Below are positions 8,565 to 17,307 of a stretch of DNA of 32,835 bases, piece by piece (the stretch's first letter is position 1; each line of letters begins with the position of its first letter). This DNA comes from an uncultured Alphaproteobacteria bacterium (GTDB lineage: Bacteria > Pseudomonadota > Alphaproteobacteria > Rickettsiales > UBA1997), in the NCBI GenBank assembly GCA_903927415.1, contig CAIYMZ010000088.1, forward strand, positions 1-32,835, written 5' to 3'. The notes beneath the pieces were generated by a model that saw only the letters and a list, made by a program, of their open reading frames with translations, was not told the DNA's origin and made no database searches. The translations under genes were made by a program, and so were the position numbers.

Positions 8565-10724
8565 TTAAATTTTAATTGTTTTGAGACGAAGAGCATTCGC
8601 AACCACTGATACATCACTCAAAGCCATAGCAGCCGCCGCGATCATCGGACTTAGTTGAAAACCAAATAAACCAGCTGCTAAAGGGATTGCCAGAGCATTA
8701 TACCCAAAAGCGAAAAACAGATTTTCCTTAATGTTGCGAATAGTTTTTTTGGAAAGATGAAAGGCTTTAACCAGCTTCGCCAAATCACCATGCAGCAGAA
8801 CAATTCCTGCGCTTTCAATCGCCACATCAGTTCCATTTGCAACTGCAATTCCGACGTCAGCCATTGCCAAAGCCGGAGCATCGTTAATACCATCTCCAAC
8901 CATGGCCACAACTTTTCCTTCAGATTTTAATTTGGCGATAATTTGACTTTTTTCCTGCGGTAAAATTTCGGCGAATACTTCAGAAATTCCTAATTCTTGT
9001 GCAACTTTTTCAGCAGTTTTTTTACCGTCTCCGGTGAGCATTACAATTCTTAAACCAAGATTTTGCAGCTCTTTTACTGCTGCAAGAGTTGTCGATTTTA
9101 GAGCATCTTCAATTGCAAATAGACCGGCAAGTTTTTGATTGATGGCAATAAAAATTACCGTCGCACCATGTTCTCTAAGTTCTTCCGCTTTTGTCTTTAG
9201 CTCTTCACAATCAACAGAATTTTCCGCTAGGAATTTGGCATTGCCGATGAGGATTTTTTGATTTTCGACTTCACCACTAACACCTTTTCCGATTGGAGTA
9301 ATAAAGTTTTTAACCTCAAGAAAAGAGATTTTATTTTCTTTGGCATAATCGGTTATCGCTTTGGCAAGCGGGTGTTCACTGTGATTTTCGAGACTTGCAG
9401 CAAGCTGTATAATTTCTTTTTCAGCAAAATTTTTACTCGGAATAATTTTGGTTAAGCGCGGTTTTCCTTCGGTTAAAGTTCCGGTTTTATCGACAACAAT
9501 CACATCAACTTTTTCCATTCTTTCTAGGCTTTCAGCATTTTTAACCAACACACCATTTACCGCTCCCTTGCCAAGTGCCACAATGATTGACATTGGTGTG
9601 GCAAGTCCCAGAGCGCATGGGCAAGCGATGATTAAAACTGTTACTGCCGCTACTAAACCATGAGCTGGATTGTTAGCAAAAATCATCCAGCTAAAAAATG
9701 TTACGATGGCAATTGCAATGACGAGTGGCACAAACCATGCGGCAACCCGATCAACCAATTTTTGAATTTTGGTTTGACCTTGTTTAGCTTCATTTACCAT
9801 TTTGATTATTTTACTGAGCATCGAATCTTCGCCAATCTGCAAAACTTTCATCACAAAAGAACCGTCCTGATTGATGGTTGCACCAATTACCCTGTCGCCA
9901 ATTTGCTTTTTTATCGGCATTGATTCACCAGTAATCATGGATTCATCAATATTGCTGGCACCTTCAGTAATTTCACCATCAGCAGGAATTTTCTCACCAG
10001 GACGCACTCGCAATAAATCACCGGCTTGGATTTGTTCGATGTTAATTTCTTCTTCACCATTTTTGGTAATACGATGGGCAATTGTGGGAGTAAGTTTCAA
10101 CAATGCAGAAATTGCGCTGGAAGTATTTTTATGCGCTTTAATTTCAAGAATTTGGCCTAGTAAAACCAGCAAAGTAATTACAGCTGCCGCTTCAAAATAA
10201 ACCGAAATATGACCTTCTTGATCTAAAAATTCGACGGGGAAAATTTGTGGGAATAAAACTGCGATAAGGCTGTAAGCCCATGCTACTCCTGTTCCAAGGG
10301 CAATAAGAGTGAACATGTTTGCTGAGCGGTTTTTTAAAGAATCGACAGCTCTTTTAAAAAAAGTAAATCCGCTCCAGAACACAACCAAACTTGATAAAGC
10401 TAGTTGAATAATCTGGGAAGTTTTAGCGGATACAATCGCATTCGATTCAAAAAAATGCTCACTCATTTCCAAAACAACGATTGGTAAGGTCAGAATTAGC
10501 GCAACTAAAAATCGTTTTTTAAAATCGAATAATTCCTCGTCAGAATCATCTTCGATTGATGAAACTTCAGCCTCTAAAGCCATTCCACATATTGGACAAT
10601 TCCCTGGCTTATCTTGCCTAATTTGCGGATGCATCGGACAGCTATAAGTAACATTTGATTGGCTTTTGTTTTGCGAAGCAGCCTTGTCATTACCACCGCA
10701 ACATCCTGAATGATTACCGTTCAT
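8565..10724 (-). CDS. copA: Copper-translocating P1B-type ATPase
   Basis: Cu(I)-exporting P-type ATPase of the inner membrane. From the ATG at 10724 the protein has a short Cys/His head (MNGNHSGCCGG), a heavy-metal-binding YHS-like domain with CPMHPQI and CPICGMAL (about 29-50), membrane helices, TGES actuator motif, the CPC metal site in helix 6 (about 368), phosphorylation motif DKTGTLTEGKP (Asp about 412), HSEHPLAKAI, and GDGINDAPALA. The last helix has MALSDVSVVANALRL, matching the P1B-1 signature. There is no classical N-terminal GMxCxxC domain; the CPMHP domain replaces it. The longer frame start at 10790 would overlap the promoter, so it is rejected. First gene of the leftward operon, read from the CsoR-controlled promoter. 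Confidence 0.95.
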   Translation of the reverse strand: MNGNHSGCCGGNDKAASQNKSQSNVTYSCPMHPQIRQDKPGNCPICGMALEAEVSSIEDDSDEELFDFKKRFLVALILTLPIVVLEMSEHFFESNAIVSAKTSQIIQLALSSLVVFWSGFTFFKRAVDSLKNRSANMFTLIALGTGVAWAYSLIAVLFPQIFPVEFLDQEGHISVYFEAAAVITLLVLLGQILEIKAHKNTSSAISALLKLTPTIAHRITKNGEEEINIEQIQAGDLLRVRPGEKIPADGEITEGASNIDESMITGESMPIKKQIGDRVIGATINQDGSFVMKVLQIGEDSMLSKIIKMVNEAKQGQTKIQKLVDRVAAWFVPLVIAIAIVTFFSWMIFANNPAHGLVAAVTVLIIACPCALGLATPMSIIVALGKGAVNGVLVKNAESLERMEKVDVIVVDKTGTLTEGKPRLTKIIPSKNFAEKEIIQLAASLENHSEHPLAKAITDYAKENKISFLEVKNFITPIGKGVSGEVENQKILIGNAKFLAENSVDCEELKTKAEELREHGATVIFIAINQKLAGLFAIEDALKSTTLAAVKELQNLGLRIVMLTGDGKKTAEKVAQELGISEVFAEILPQEKSQIIAKLKSEGKVVAMVGDGINDAPALAMADVGIAVANGTDVAIESAGIVLLHGDLAKLVKAFHLSKKTIRNIKENLFFAFGYNALAIPLAAGLFGFQLSPMIAAAAMALSDVSVVANALRLKTIKI

Positions 10725-10751
10725 ATAAAAATTTTTTGAATAAAAACTTAC

Positions 10752-10780
10752 TTGACAGATACTATAGGGCAGTATATCAT
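10752..10780 (+). promoter_or_regulatory. Promoter of the rightward csoR operon
   Basis: TTGACA at 10752-10757, a 17-base spacer and TATCAT at 10775-10780. The expected start near 10787 gives a leader of roughly 24 bases before the ATG at 10811, which helps choose that start. It overlaps the leftward promoter almost completely. Confidence 0.75.
10759..10775. promoter_or_regulatory. Probable CsoR-family operator
   Basis: The inverted repeat ATACT-ATAGGGC-AGTAT contains TACT and AGTA half-sites separated by seven bases with a G tract, close in form to the TACT-G tract-AGTA sites bound by RcnR/CsoR-family repressors. It fills the spacer of the rightward promoter and covers the -10 of the leftward one, so one bound tetramer would block both. 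The csoR-like gene starts 36 bases away. Confidence 0.72.
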
Positions 10781-10790
10781 CTGATGTCAA
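10761..10790 (-). promoter_or_regulatory. Promoter of the leftward copper operon
   Basis: On the minus strand, TTGACA (10790-10785) is followed after 18 bases by TATAGT (10766-10761). The predicted start near 10754 leaves a leader of about 30 bases before the ATPase ATG at 10724. The -10 box lies inside the inverted repeat described as operator. Confidence 0.75.
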
Positions 10791-10810
10791 TTAACTTTTT
10801 CATTTTTTTC

Positions 10811-11164
10811 ATGAATAAAAATTTAAATAAATCCCAGACCAAAAAACCTTTGGTCAATTCTAAAGAAAAAAAGAACTGTTGCGATGCCATGCAATATCCA
10901 GATCACAGCAATTTGTTGCCGAATGTAAACCGCGTTGCCGGACAGATTGAGGGGGTAAAAAAAATGATTACTGAGAGGCGCTACTGCCCTGATATTTTAC
11001 AACAATTGAAATCAGCCAAATCAGCAATTGCTTCAATTGAGGCTGCAATGCTGGAAGTGCATATGGATTCTTGCGTTACTAATGCGTTCAACTCTCAGAA
11101 TGAAAAAGAAAAAGCTAAAAAAATTGCCGAGCTAAAAGTTTTATATCGTCGTTTTAACAATTAA
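10811..11164 (+). CDS. csoR: CsoR-type copper-sensing repressor
   Basis: Four-helix-bundle metal-sensing repressor of the CsoR/RcnR/FrmR family (DUF156). The 117-residue protein from ATG 10811 has the family core LLPNVNRVAGQIEGVKKMI and the Cu(I) ligand set Cys-His-Cys: Cys59 in RRYC, His84 and Cys88 in VHMDSC (HxxxC spacing), which separates copper CsoR from nickel or formaldehyde members. A Lys-rich N-terminal tail with an extra CC pair precedes the core. Longer in-frame starts (10655, 10784) fall in or before the promoter and are rejected. It heads the rightward operon, so it is autoregulated through the shared operator, and Cu(I) binding should release both arms. Confidence 0.92.
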   Translation: MNKNLNKSQTKKPLVNSKEKKNCCDAMQYPDHSNLLPNVNRVAGQIEGVKKMITERRYCPDILQQLKSAKSAIASIEAAMLEVHMDSCVTNAFNSQNEKEKAKKIAELKVLYRRFNN

Positions 11165-11176
11165 TTTTTTTGCAAA

Positions 11177-11872
11177 ATGAGCTTTGAAATTATTCCAAAT
11201 TGGCATCCGATTTTTGTGCATTTTTCAATCGCACTTTTATCCGTCTCAAGCGCGCTACTTATTATTGGAAAATTTGCGCCGCAGAAATATTTGTGGAGAA
11301 ATACTGTACTTACTGTTTCTAGGTGGAATCTTCTGATTGGAGCTGCAATTTCAATCGCGACAGTTCTAGCTGGCTGGTATGCTTACAACACGGTAAATCA
11401 TGATGATCATTCGCATCTTGCCATGACCTCTCATATGAAATGGGCTTTGGGAACTTTCTCTCTGTTTGTTGTGGTAGCGACATGGTCTCTTACTATGCGC
11501 AAAAAAGAGGTAGGATTTTTGTTGATGTCATTCCAACTATTTGCCACATTGATGCTTCTTGTAACTGGATTTAAAGGTGGAGAGTTAGTTTATCGACATG
11601 GTTTGGGAGTGATGTCATTGCCTGAAGCAGAAGCTGGCGAAGGACATGAGCATCATCATCACGATCATGATAGTCATGAGCATAGTAAAAACGAAAACTC
11701 ATCAGATGAAAAAATCGATGTTCAAAAAGATAAAGCTGATTATGATAAGGCAAAAAAGATTAAGAAAGTCGCTCCGAAAACTGATAAGGTAAAGCAAGAT
11801 AAGAAAGCTGCTGTAGGTGATGATTCTGGTGAAGAAAGCGAAGAGCATGAACATCACCATAACCATGAATAA
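11177..11872 (+). CDS. DUF2231-like membrane protein with His-rich cytoplasmic or periplasmic tail
   Basis: The first part (about residues 1-140) has four likely membrane helices and starts NWHPIFVHFSIALLSVSSALLIIG, the HPxxVHF opening of DUF2231-type membrane proteins. Residues about 150-231 form a highly charged tail that starts and ends with His clusters (HEHHHHDHDSHEH and EHEHHHNHE) separated by Lys/Asp-rich repeats. It begins 12 bases after csoR and is followed by the TolC-family gene 20 bases on. The function is unknown; the His-rich tail and its place in a CsoR operon suggest copper or other metal binding, perhaps as a membrane-attached buffer. Confidence 0.75.
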   Translation: MSFEIIPNWHPIFVHFSIALLSVSSALLIIGKFAPQKYLWRNTVLTVSRWNLLIGAAISIATVLAGWYAYNTVNHDDHSHLAMTSHMKWALGTFSLFVVVATWSLTMRKKEVGFLLMSFQLFATLMLLVTGFKGGELVYRHGLGVMSLPEAEAGEGHEHHHHDHDSHEHSKNENSSDEKIDVQKDKADYDKAKKIKKVAPKTDKVKQDKKAAVGDDSGEESEEHEHHHNHE

Positions 11873-11892
11873 CAAATATAAAAAAATTCTAA

Positions 11893-13149
11893 ATGATTAA
11901 AAAGATCAAATATTCGAAATCATTAAAAGATTCCAACAGGGGATTGATCTCGTCTTTTTTGGTTTTTATTTTATCTACTACAATTTCTGTAGCAGGAACC
12001 ATGCAAGTGCAGCAGCACATGACATTCGATGAATTCATAAATGCTGCACAGGAACAAAATTTAGATCTAAAAATTGAATCCGAAAAATCCAAAGCTGCTC
12101 GCTCAAATGCCAAAGGAGCAAGAATACCACCTCCGATAGTCAGCTACACAAAAGTAACAGACAGAGCCGGAAACTCCGCCAATGGTCTTGAAGTCAATCA
12201 AACAATTCCATTTCCAAGCAAACTTACCGGCGATTATGAAGCAAGAAAATATGAAGCCAGAGCGCAAGAAGAAAGTCGTTTGGGAGCAGAGTTAGAAACT
12301 CTAGCCAGAGCCCGAGTCTTATATTTCAACCTCTGGGCCAGTCAGCAGCAAAACAAAGCGTTACGTGAAAAAAAGAATGGGTTTGCACAACATATCAAAC
12401 TTTCTCGCGCCTCTGTCAGGTCAGATAGTTTTCTTAAAATTCACCTACTCAATACCGAATCAGAATTTGATTCTGTAGAAAATGAAATAATTTCCTCTGA
12501 GCAAAATATTAAAGAAAAAGAAGCGCTGCTTGCGGGATTTTTAAATTTAGATCCATCTTCATTTCATCCGACATTGGATGAGCCACCAATGTTAATTCTT
12601 CCTCAAGAAAAAATATCGAACAATTCACATCAACTTGAAGCAAAAAGATTGACCGTTGAAAGTTTTAAAGCGCGTGAAAAATCTGCTAAATCTAGCTGGC
12701 TTCCCGATTTTTATCTTCGTTACAAAAATGTACAACAGACACAAGTAGGGATGTCTGGCTATTCCGAAGCAACAATTGGTGTTAGCCTGCCTTTTGTTTT
12801 TCCAGGAGATCCTTTATCCAATTCAGAAAAAACTTCGGCTCTGCGATCGGAATCACAGTTTGAATATGAAAGAGACAAGCGAAAAATCGAAGTCGAAAGA
12901 AGTATTCTCTTTGAAAAAATATCGTCACTCAAAAAACAGATCTACAACATCAAAGAAAAATTACTTCCCCGCGCGGAAAAGCGCATGAAGACCGTTTATA
13001 ATCTCGCTCCAAGAGATCCCGAAGCACTGCAAGATCATTTAGAAGCGATGCAATCCTTTCCAAATTTAAAACTCAAAATCATCGATTTGAGAATGCAATA
13101 TGAAGCATCAGTTGCAGAAATTCTAAAATATGAACGAGGTACAGAATGA
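11893..13149 (+). CDS. TolC-family outer-membrane efflux channel (CusC/CzcC-like)
   Basis: Outer-membrane component of the second metal pump. After a charged N-terminus there is a hydrophobic signal segment (about residues 18-35, SSFLVFILSTTISVAG), then the OEP core: MTFDEFINAAQEQNLDLKIE, the first repeat motif EVNQTIPFPSKL, long coiled coils, and the second repeat motif ATIGVSLPFVFPGDP. 418 residues is normal. The ATG at 11893 gives an unusually long pre-signal region of about 17 residues; no better in-frame Met is obvious before the hydrophobic part. Its TGA overlaps the adaptor ATG (ATGA), indicating coupled translation of the tripartite pump genes. Confidence 0.88.
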   Translation: MIKKIKYSKSLKDSNRGLISSFLVFILSTTISVAGTMQVQQHMTFDEFINAAQEQNLDLKIESEKSKAARSNAKGARIPPPIVSYTKVTDRAGNSANGLEVNQTIPFPSKLTGDYEARKYEARAQEESRLGAELETLARARVLYFNLWASQQQNKALREKKNGFAQHIKLSRASVRSDSFLKIHLLNTESEFDSVENEIISSEQNIKEKEALLAGFLNLDPSSFHPTLDEPPMLILPQEKISNNSHQLEAKRLTVESFKAREKSAKSSWLPDFYLRYKNVQQTQVGMSGYSEATIGVSLPFVFPGDPLSNSEKTSALRSESQFEYERDKRKIEVERSILFEKISSLKKQIYNIKEKLLPRAEKRMKTVYNLAPRDPEALQDHLEAMQSFPNLKLKIIDLRMQYEASVAEILKYERGTE

Positions 13150-14060
13150 AAAAAATTGTGATTGGAATTATCGTAACATTATTAGTAATTGTAGGATTTT
13201 GGGTATCTAAAAAAGATTCAAATAAATCTGCTGCGAAGGAAAATGCCTCGATGGAAAATGAATCAACCATGAAGATGGAAAAAACTAATAAGTCTTACTG
13301 GACCTGTCCAATGCACCCTCAAATTCACATGGATCATCCAGGGGAATGCCCGATTTGCCACATGACGCTGGTTAAGGTAGAAGAGCAAGTTGAAGAAAAA
13401 TCTGATAACCAATCAAGCAAAAATGAAAATATGGCGGATATGCCAATGATGTCAAATCAAGGTGGTGGTGAAAAAAGAGCTAAATCTATAAAAGTAAAAC
13501 CAGCTCAAATTGAGCTTTCAGGAATTCAAAAACAGACAGTAGAAAAAATGGATCTCATTGCACGCATTCCCATATCTGGTCGCATGTTATCAAATTCATC
13601 AGTGGCTTTTCAGGTGTTTGAAAAAGATCTAAAATACATTCATTCGGGCCTTAGTTTTAAAGGCGAAAGCGACATTTATTCAGGAGAAGAAATTTCTGGA
13701 ACCATCACTTCAGTTGATTCAATTATTGATCCCACCAGCCGCACAACTCGTGTTATAGGCACTATTCGTAAAGGTCCGCGCGGATTAATTTCCGAAGCTA
13801 GTTTTCGTGGGGAAATTCAAATTGAGCTTAAAGACAGAACCGCAATTTCAGAAAGTTCTGTTCTGCATACCGGAAAAGGAGCGTTGGTTTATCTCTTTGA
13901 AGGAGAAGACAAACTAACCCCTAAGACAATTGAATTAGGTTTGAAAACAGAAGGATTTTACGAAGTAATTTCCGGTTTAAAAATAGGCGATGTCATCAGC
14001 TCTGGTCCTAATTTTTTGATCGACTCGGAAGCAAAAATTCGAGGAGGAGCGAATGATTAA
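13146..14060 (+). CDS. CusB-like periplasmic adaptor lacking the central lipoyl/hairpin region
   Basis: Membrane-fusion (adaptor) protein of the Cus-type pump, 304 residues. It has an N-terminal membrane anchor (about 4-20), a heavy-metal-binding domain with CPMHPQI...CPICHMTL (about 54-75), a Met-rich linker (MADMPMMSNQ), then CusB-like strands KVKPAQIELSGIQKQTVEKMDLIARIPISGRM. Normal relatives continue with a barrel-sandwich lipoyl domain and an alpha-helical hairpin (about 100-130 residues); here the chain goes from SGRML straight to SSVAFQVFEKDLKYIHSG, the beta-barrel region that usually follows them. The beta-barrel and membrane-proximal domains (to about 300) are present. The frame is intact and overlaps both neighbours, so this is a clean internal loss, not a frameshift. 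Confidence 0.85.
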   Translation: MKKIVIGIIVTLLVIVGFWVSKKDSNKSAAKENASMENESTMKMEKTNKSYWTCPMHPQIHMDHPGECPICHMTLVKVEEQVEEKSDNQSSKNENMADMPMMSNQGGGEKRAKSIKVKPAQIELSGIQKQTVEKMDLIARIPISGRMLSNSSVAFQVFEKDLKYIHSGLSFKGESDIYSGEEISGTITSVDSIIDPTSRTTRVIGTIRKGPRGLISEASFRGEIQIELKDRTAISESSVLHTGKGALVYLFEGEDKLTPKTIELGLKTEGFYEVISGLKIGDVISSGPNFLIDSEAKIRGGAND

Positions 14061-17000
14061 AAAAATTATCGAGTTCTCCGCTCATAATCGTTTTCTCATT
14101 CTATTTTTTACTACCGTTACCGTTTTTTTTGGAATTTATTCGCTTAAAAAAATTCCGCTCGATGCCATTCCTGATTTATCCGATACCCAAGTCATTATCT
14201 ACTCCAAATGGGATCGTTCTCCCGACATCATGGAGAATCAAGTCACCTATCCGGTTGTATCCGCTATGCTTGGATCGCCAAAAGTAAAATCGGTGCGCGG
14301 ATTTTCGGATTATGGATTTTCTTATGTCTATGTGATTTTTGAAGATGGAGTTGATCTTTATTGGGCAAGAAGCCGTGTCCTGGAAGCGATGAATCGAATT
14401 ACTTCGCGGCTTCCGAATGGTGTAAAAACCGAAATCGGTCCTGATGCCACCTCAGTTGGCTGGGTTTATCAATATGCTCTGAAAGATGAATCAGGACGCT
14501 TTAATGCTGCTGATCTGAGATCAATGCAAGATTGGCTGATTCGCTTTCAGCTGCAATCAGTGCAAGGTGTTGCTGAGTTGGCATCTATTGGCGGCTTTGT
14601 TAAGCAATATCAAATCAAGGTTGATCCAACAAAACTTCAGCTCTTCCAGGTGACCATGGGTCAAGTCATGGAAGCAGTTAAAAATTCGAATCAGGAAAGT
14701 GGTGGTCGCACTATTGAATTCTCTGGTACTGAAGCAATGGTGAGAAGTCGTGGACTCGTTGATAAAGTGGAAGATATTGAAGATGCTGTCGTGGCCTATA
14801 ATCCCAGAAGTCGCGCTCCAATTCTGGTTAAACAACTAGCTTCAGTTTCTATAGGACCTGAGATGCGCCGCGGCATTACCGATTTTAACGGAACTGGCGA
14901 TACAGTTGGTGGAATTGTGGTGATGAGACAAGGTGAAGATGTTCCTGCTGTGATTGGTCGCGTCAAAGATAAAATCAAAGAAATACAAAAAAGTCTTCCG
15001 CAAGGAGTGAAGATTGTTCCGGTTTACGATCGTTCGGATTTAATAAAGCGCGCTATCGCAACTCTAAAATCAACATTGGTCGAAGAGTTGATAATCGTGA
15101 GTTTGGTAATTCTTTTTTTCCTTTGGCATATACCATCAGCACTGATTCCGATCGTTACTATTCCTGTCGCAGTAATCATATCTTTCATTCCACTTTATCT
15201 GATTGGACAGAGTTCCAATATTATGTCTCTTGCAGGAATTGCGATCTCCATCGGTGTTCTGGTTGATGGTGCAATAATTGAAGTAGAAAATACTTATCGA
15301 AAAATTCAACATTGGGATGAAGCGGGACGAAAGGAAGATTTTTTTCAAATCAGACTTGAAGCAATAAAACAAGTTGGCCCTTCGGTATTTTTTTCTCTGC
15401 TAGTAATAGCAGTTGCTTTTATTCCAATCTTTACTCTAGTCGATCAAGAAGGACGTCTCTTCAAGCCGCTAGCCTTCTCGCAAAACTTCGTGATGGCAAT
15501 TGCAGCAATTCTGGCCGTGACACTGAATCCGGCGATGCGCATGATGTTTACCAGAGTTGATAAATTTTCCACTCCGAAAAAATGGCTAAATGAAATTGGC
15601 AACAGAGTGTTGGTTGGAACTTACTACTCCGAGCATAAGCATCCAGTCAGTAGAAAACTTTTTACAATCTACAGACCGGCCATTGATTGGGTTTTAAAAT
15701 ATAGAAAACTCACTCTTAGTTTGGCAGTTGTTGGTATGCTCTCAATCATTCCAGGTTTTATGATGCTCGGATCTGAATTCATGCCAACTCTGCATGAAGG
15801 AAGTTTGCTTTATATGCCAACAGCACTCCCTGGAATTTCCGTCAGCGAAGCGCAGCGAGTTCTGACTATTCAGGATAAAATCCTCAAATCTTTTCCGGAA
15901 GTAGACACGGTTTTTGGTAAATCAGGAAGAGCTGAAACCTCAACAGACACCGCACCGCTGAACATGGTGGAAACTACAATCACATTAAAGCCAAAATCAA
16001 AATGGCGAAAAATAAATCGTTGGTATTCCTTCTTGCCTAATTTTCTAAAAAGCCCTTTCGAACATATTTGGCCAGAAACTATCAGTGAAGAACAGCTCAT
16101 TTCCGAAATAAATGAGAAGCTGAATTTCCTTGGCATGCCTAATATCTGGACGATGCCGATAAAAAATCGCATCGATATGTTATCGACCGGAATCAGAAGT
16201 CCGGTAGGCATTAAAATTTTCGGGCCTGATCTACAAACCATTCAGGCAATCGGCAAAAATATTGAGCAAGAATTAAGAACTTTAAATGGCACCAGAACCG
16301 TAATTGCTGAAAGAATCGCCAGCGGTTATTTTCTCGATGTAGATTTTGATCGAGAAAAACTAAAATTATTCGGACTCTCTCTCAAAGATGCACAAGACCA
16401 GGCGATGGTTGCAATTGGCGGAGAAAATGTTTCTCAGATTTTAGCAAATCGCGAAAGATATCCCATTCAAGTAAGGCAAGCGCCGGCATTTAGGCAAGAT
16501 GTGGAAAGCATCAAACGAGTTCTGATCACCAGCAATACCGGCGCACAAATTCCGCTGAGCTCGGTTGCAAAAATTCATTTTAGAGAAGGTCCGAGCATGA
16601 TTCGTGATGAAAATGCCTCACTGGTTGGCTATGTTTATATTGATGTTGATCCAGCTAAGATTGATGTTGGCACTTACGTCAAAAAAGCAAAAACCCAGCT
16701 CAAAGATAAAATTAAAATACCGGAAGGTTACATCGTTTCATGGAGTGGACAATTTGAGAATATGATACGGGTAAAAGAGCGCCTGAAAGTTATTATTCCC
16801 CTAGTCCTAGTTTTGATTAGCTTCCTACTTTATTTAAATACGAGATCTTTGACAAAAACCGGAATCATTTTATTGGCGGTGCCATTTTCTTTGATTGGAG
16901 CGGTTTGGATATTGATTATTCTTGGTTACAATCTCTCAATTGCAACTTGGGTTGGAATGATAGCGCTTCTTGGTCTTGATGCCGAGACCGGTGTTTTTAT

Positions 17001-17307
17001 GCTGATGTATCTTGATTTTGCTTTTGACGATTATGTGAAGAGAGGCAAAATGAATTCTCTCGCCGATTTGAAAAGCGCAATAATTGAAGGCGCTGTCCAC
17101 AGAATCCGCCCCAAATTAATGACGGTATCAGCTCTATTTATTGGTCTTATTCCTATCATGTGGTCCGTTGGAACTGGAGCAGACGTCATGAAGAGAATCG
17201 CCGCTCCTATGATTGGCGGCCTCTTCACTTCATTTCTTTTGGAACTTCTGATCTATCCGGTGATTTTTTATATTTGGAAGGAAAAGGAAATGAAGTCGGT
17301 ACAATGA
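14053..17307 (+). CDS. cusA: Cu(I)/Ag(I) RND efflux pump, CusA type
   Basis: Inner-membrane proton/metal antiporter of 1084 residues, slightly longer than E. coli CusA. It opens with a transmembrane helix and KIPLDAIPDLSDTQVIIY, then periplasmic domains and two sets of membrane helices. Helix 4 contains AISIGVLVDGAIIEVEN, the GxxxDGAxxxxEN pattern of HME4 (Cu/Ag) pumps. The periplasmic segment NIWTMPIKNRIDMLSTGI followed by SPVGIKIFGPDL is characteristic of CusA and holds Met residues near the copper path. The gene overlaps the adaptor by 8 bases and the following MerT-like gene by ATGA. Together with the TolC-family and CusB-like genes it should export Cu(I) across both membranes, though the shortened adaptor raises a question. 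Confidence 0.94.
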   Translation: MIKKIIEFSAHNRFLILFFTTVTVFFGIYSLKKIPLDAIPDLSDTQVIIYSKWDRSPDIMENQVTYPVVSAMLGSPKVKSVRGFSDYGFSYVYVIFEDGVDLYWARSRVLEAMNRITSRLPNGVKTEIGPDATSVGWVYQYALKDESGRFNAADLRSMQDWLIRFQLQSVQGVAELASIGGFVKQYQIKVDPTKLQLFQVTMGQVMEAVKNSNQESGGRTIEFSGTEAMVRSRGLVDKVEDIEDAVVAYNPRSRAPILVKQLASVSIGPEMRRGITDFNGTGDTVGGIVVMRQGEDVPAVIGRVKDKIKEIQKSLPQGVKIVPVYDRSDLIKRAIATLKSTLVEELIIVSLVILFFLWHIPSALIPIVTIPVAVIISFIPLYLIGQSSNIMSLAGIAISIGVLVDGAIIEVENTYRKIQHWDEAGRKEDFFQIRLEAIKQVGPSVFFSLLVIAVAFIPIFTLVDQEGRLFKPLAFSQNFVMAIAAILAVTLNPAMRMMFTRVDKFSTPKKWLNEIGNRVLVGTYYSEHKHPVSRKLFTIYRPAIDWVLKYRKLTLSLAVVGMLSIIPGFMMLGSEFMPTLHEGSLLYMPTALPGISVSEAQRVLTIQDKILKSFPEVDTVFGKSGRAETSTDTAPLNMVETTITLKPKSKWRKINRWYSFLPNFLKSPFEHIWPETISEEQLISEINEKLNFLGMPNIWTMPIKNRIDMLSTGIRSPVGIKIFGPDLQTIQAIGKNIEQELRTLNGTRTVIAERIASGYFLDVDFDREKLKLFGLSLKDAQDQAMVAIGGENVSQILANRERYPIQVRQAPAFRQDVESIKRVLITSNTGAQIPLSSVAKIHFREGPSMIRDENASLVGYVYIDVDPAKIDVGTYVKKAKTQLKDKIKIPEGYIVSWSGQFENMIRVKERLKVIIPLVLVLISFLLYLNTRSLTKTGIILLAVPFSLIGAVWILIILGYNLSIATWVGMIALLGLDAETGVFMLMYLDFAFDDYVKRGKMNSLADLKSAIIEGAVHRIRPKLMTVSALFIGLIPIMWSVGTGADVMKRIAAPMIGGLFTSFLLELLIYPVIFYIWKEKEMKSVQ

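Noticed and set aside
8560..8617. Longer start of the multicopper oxidase inside the ATPase gene
   Set aside because: The signal peptide begins at the ATG at 8560; the extra 19 residues would disrupt it.
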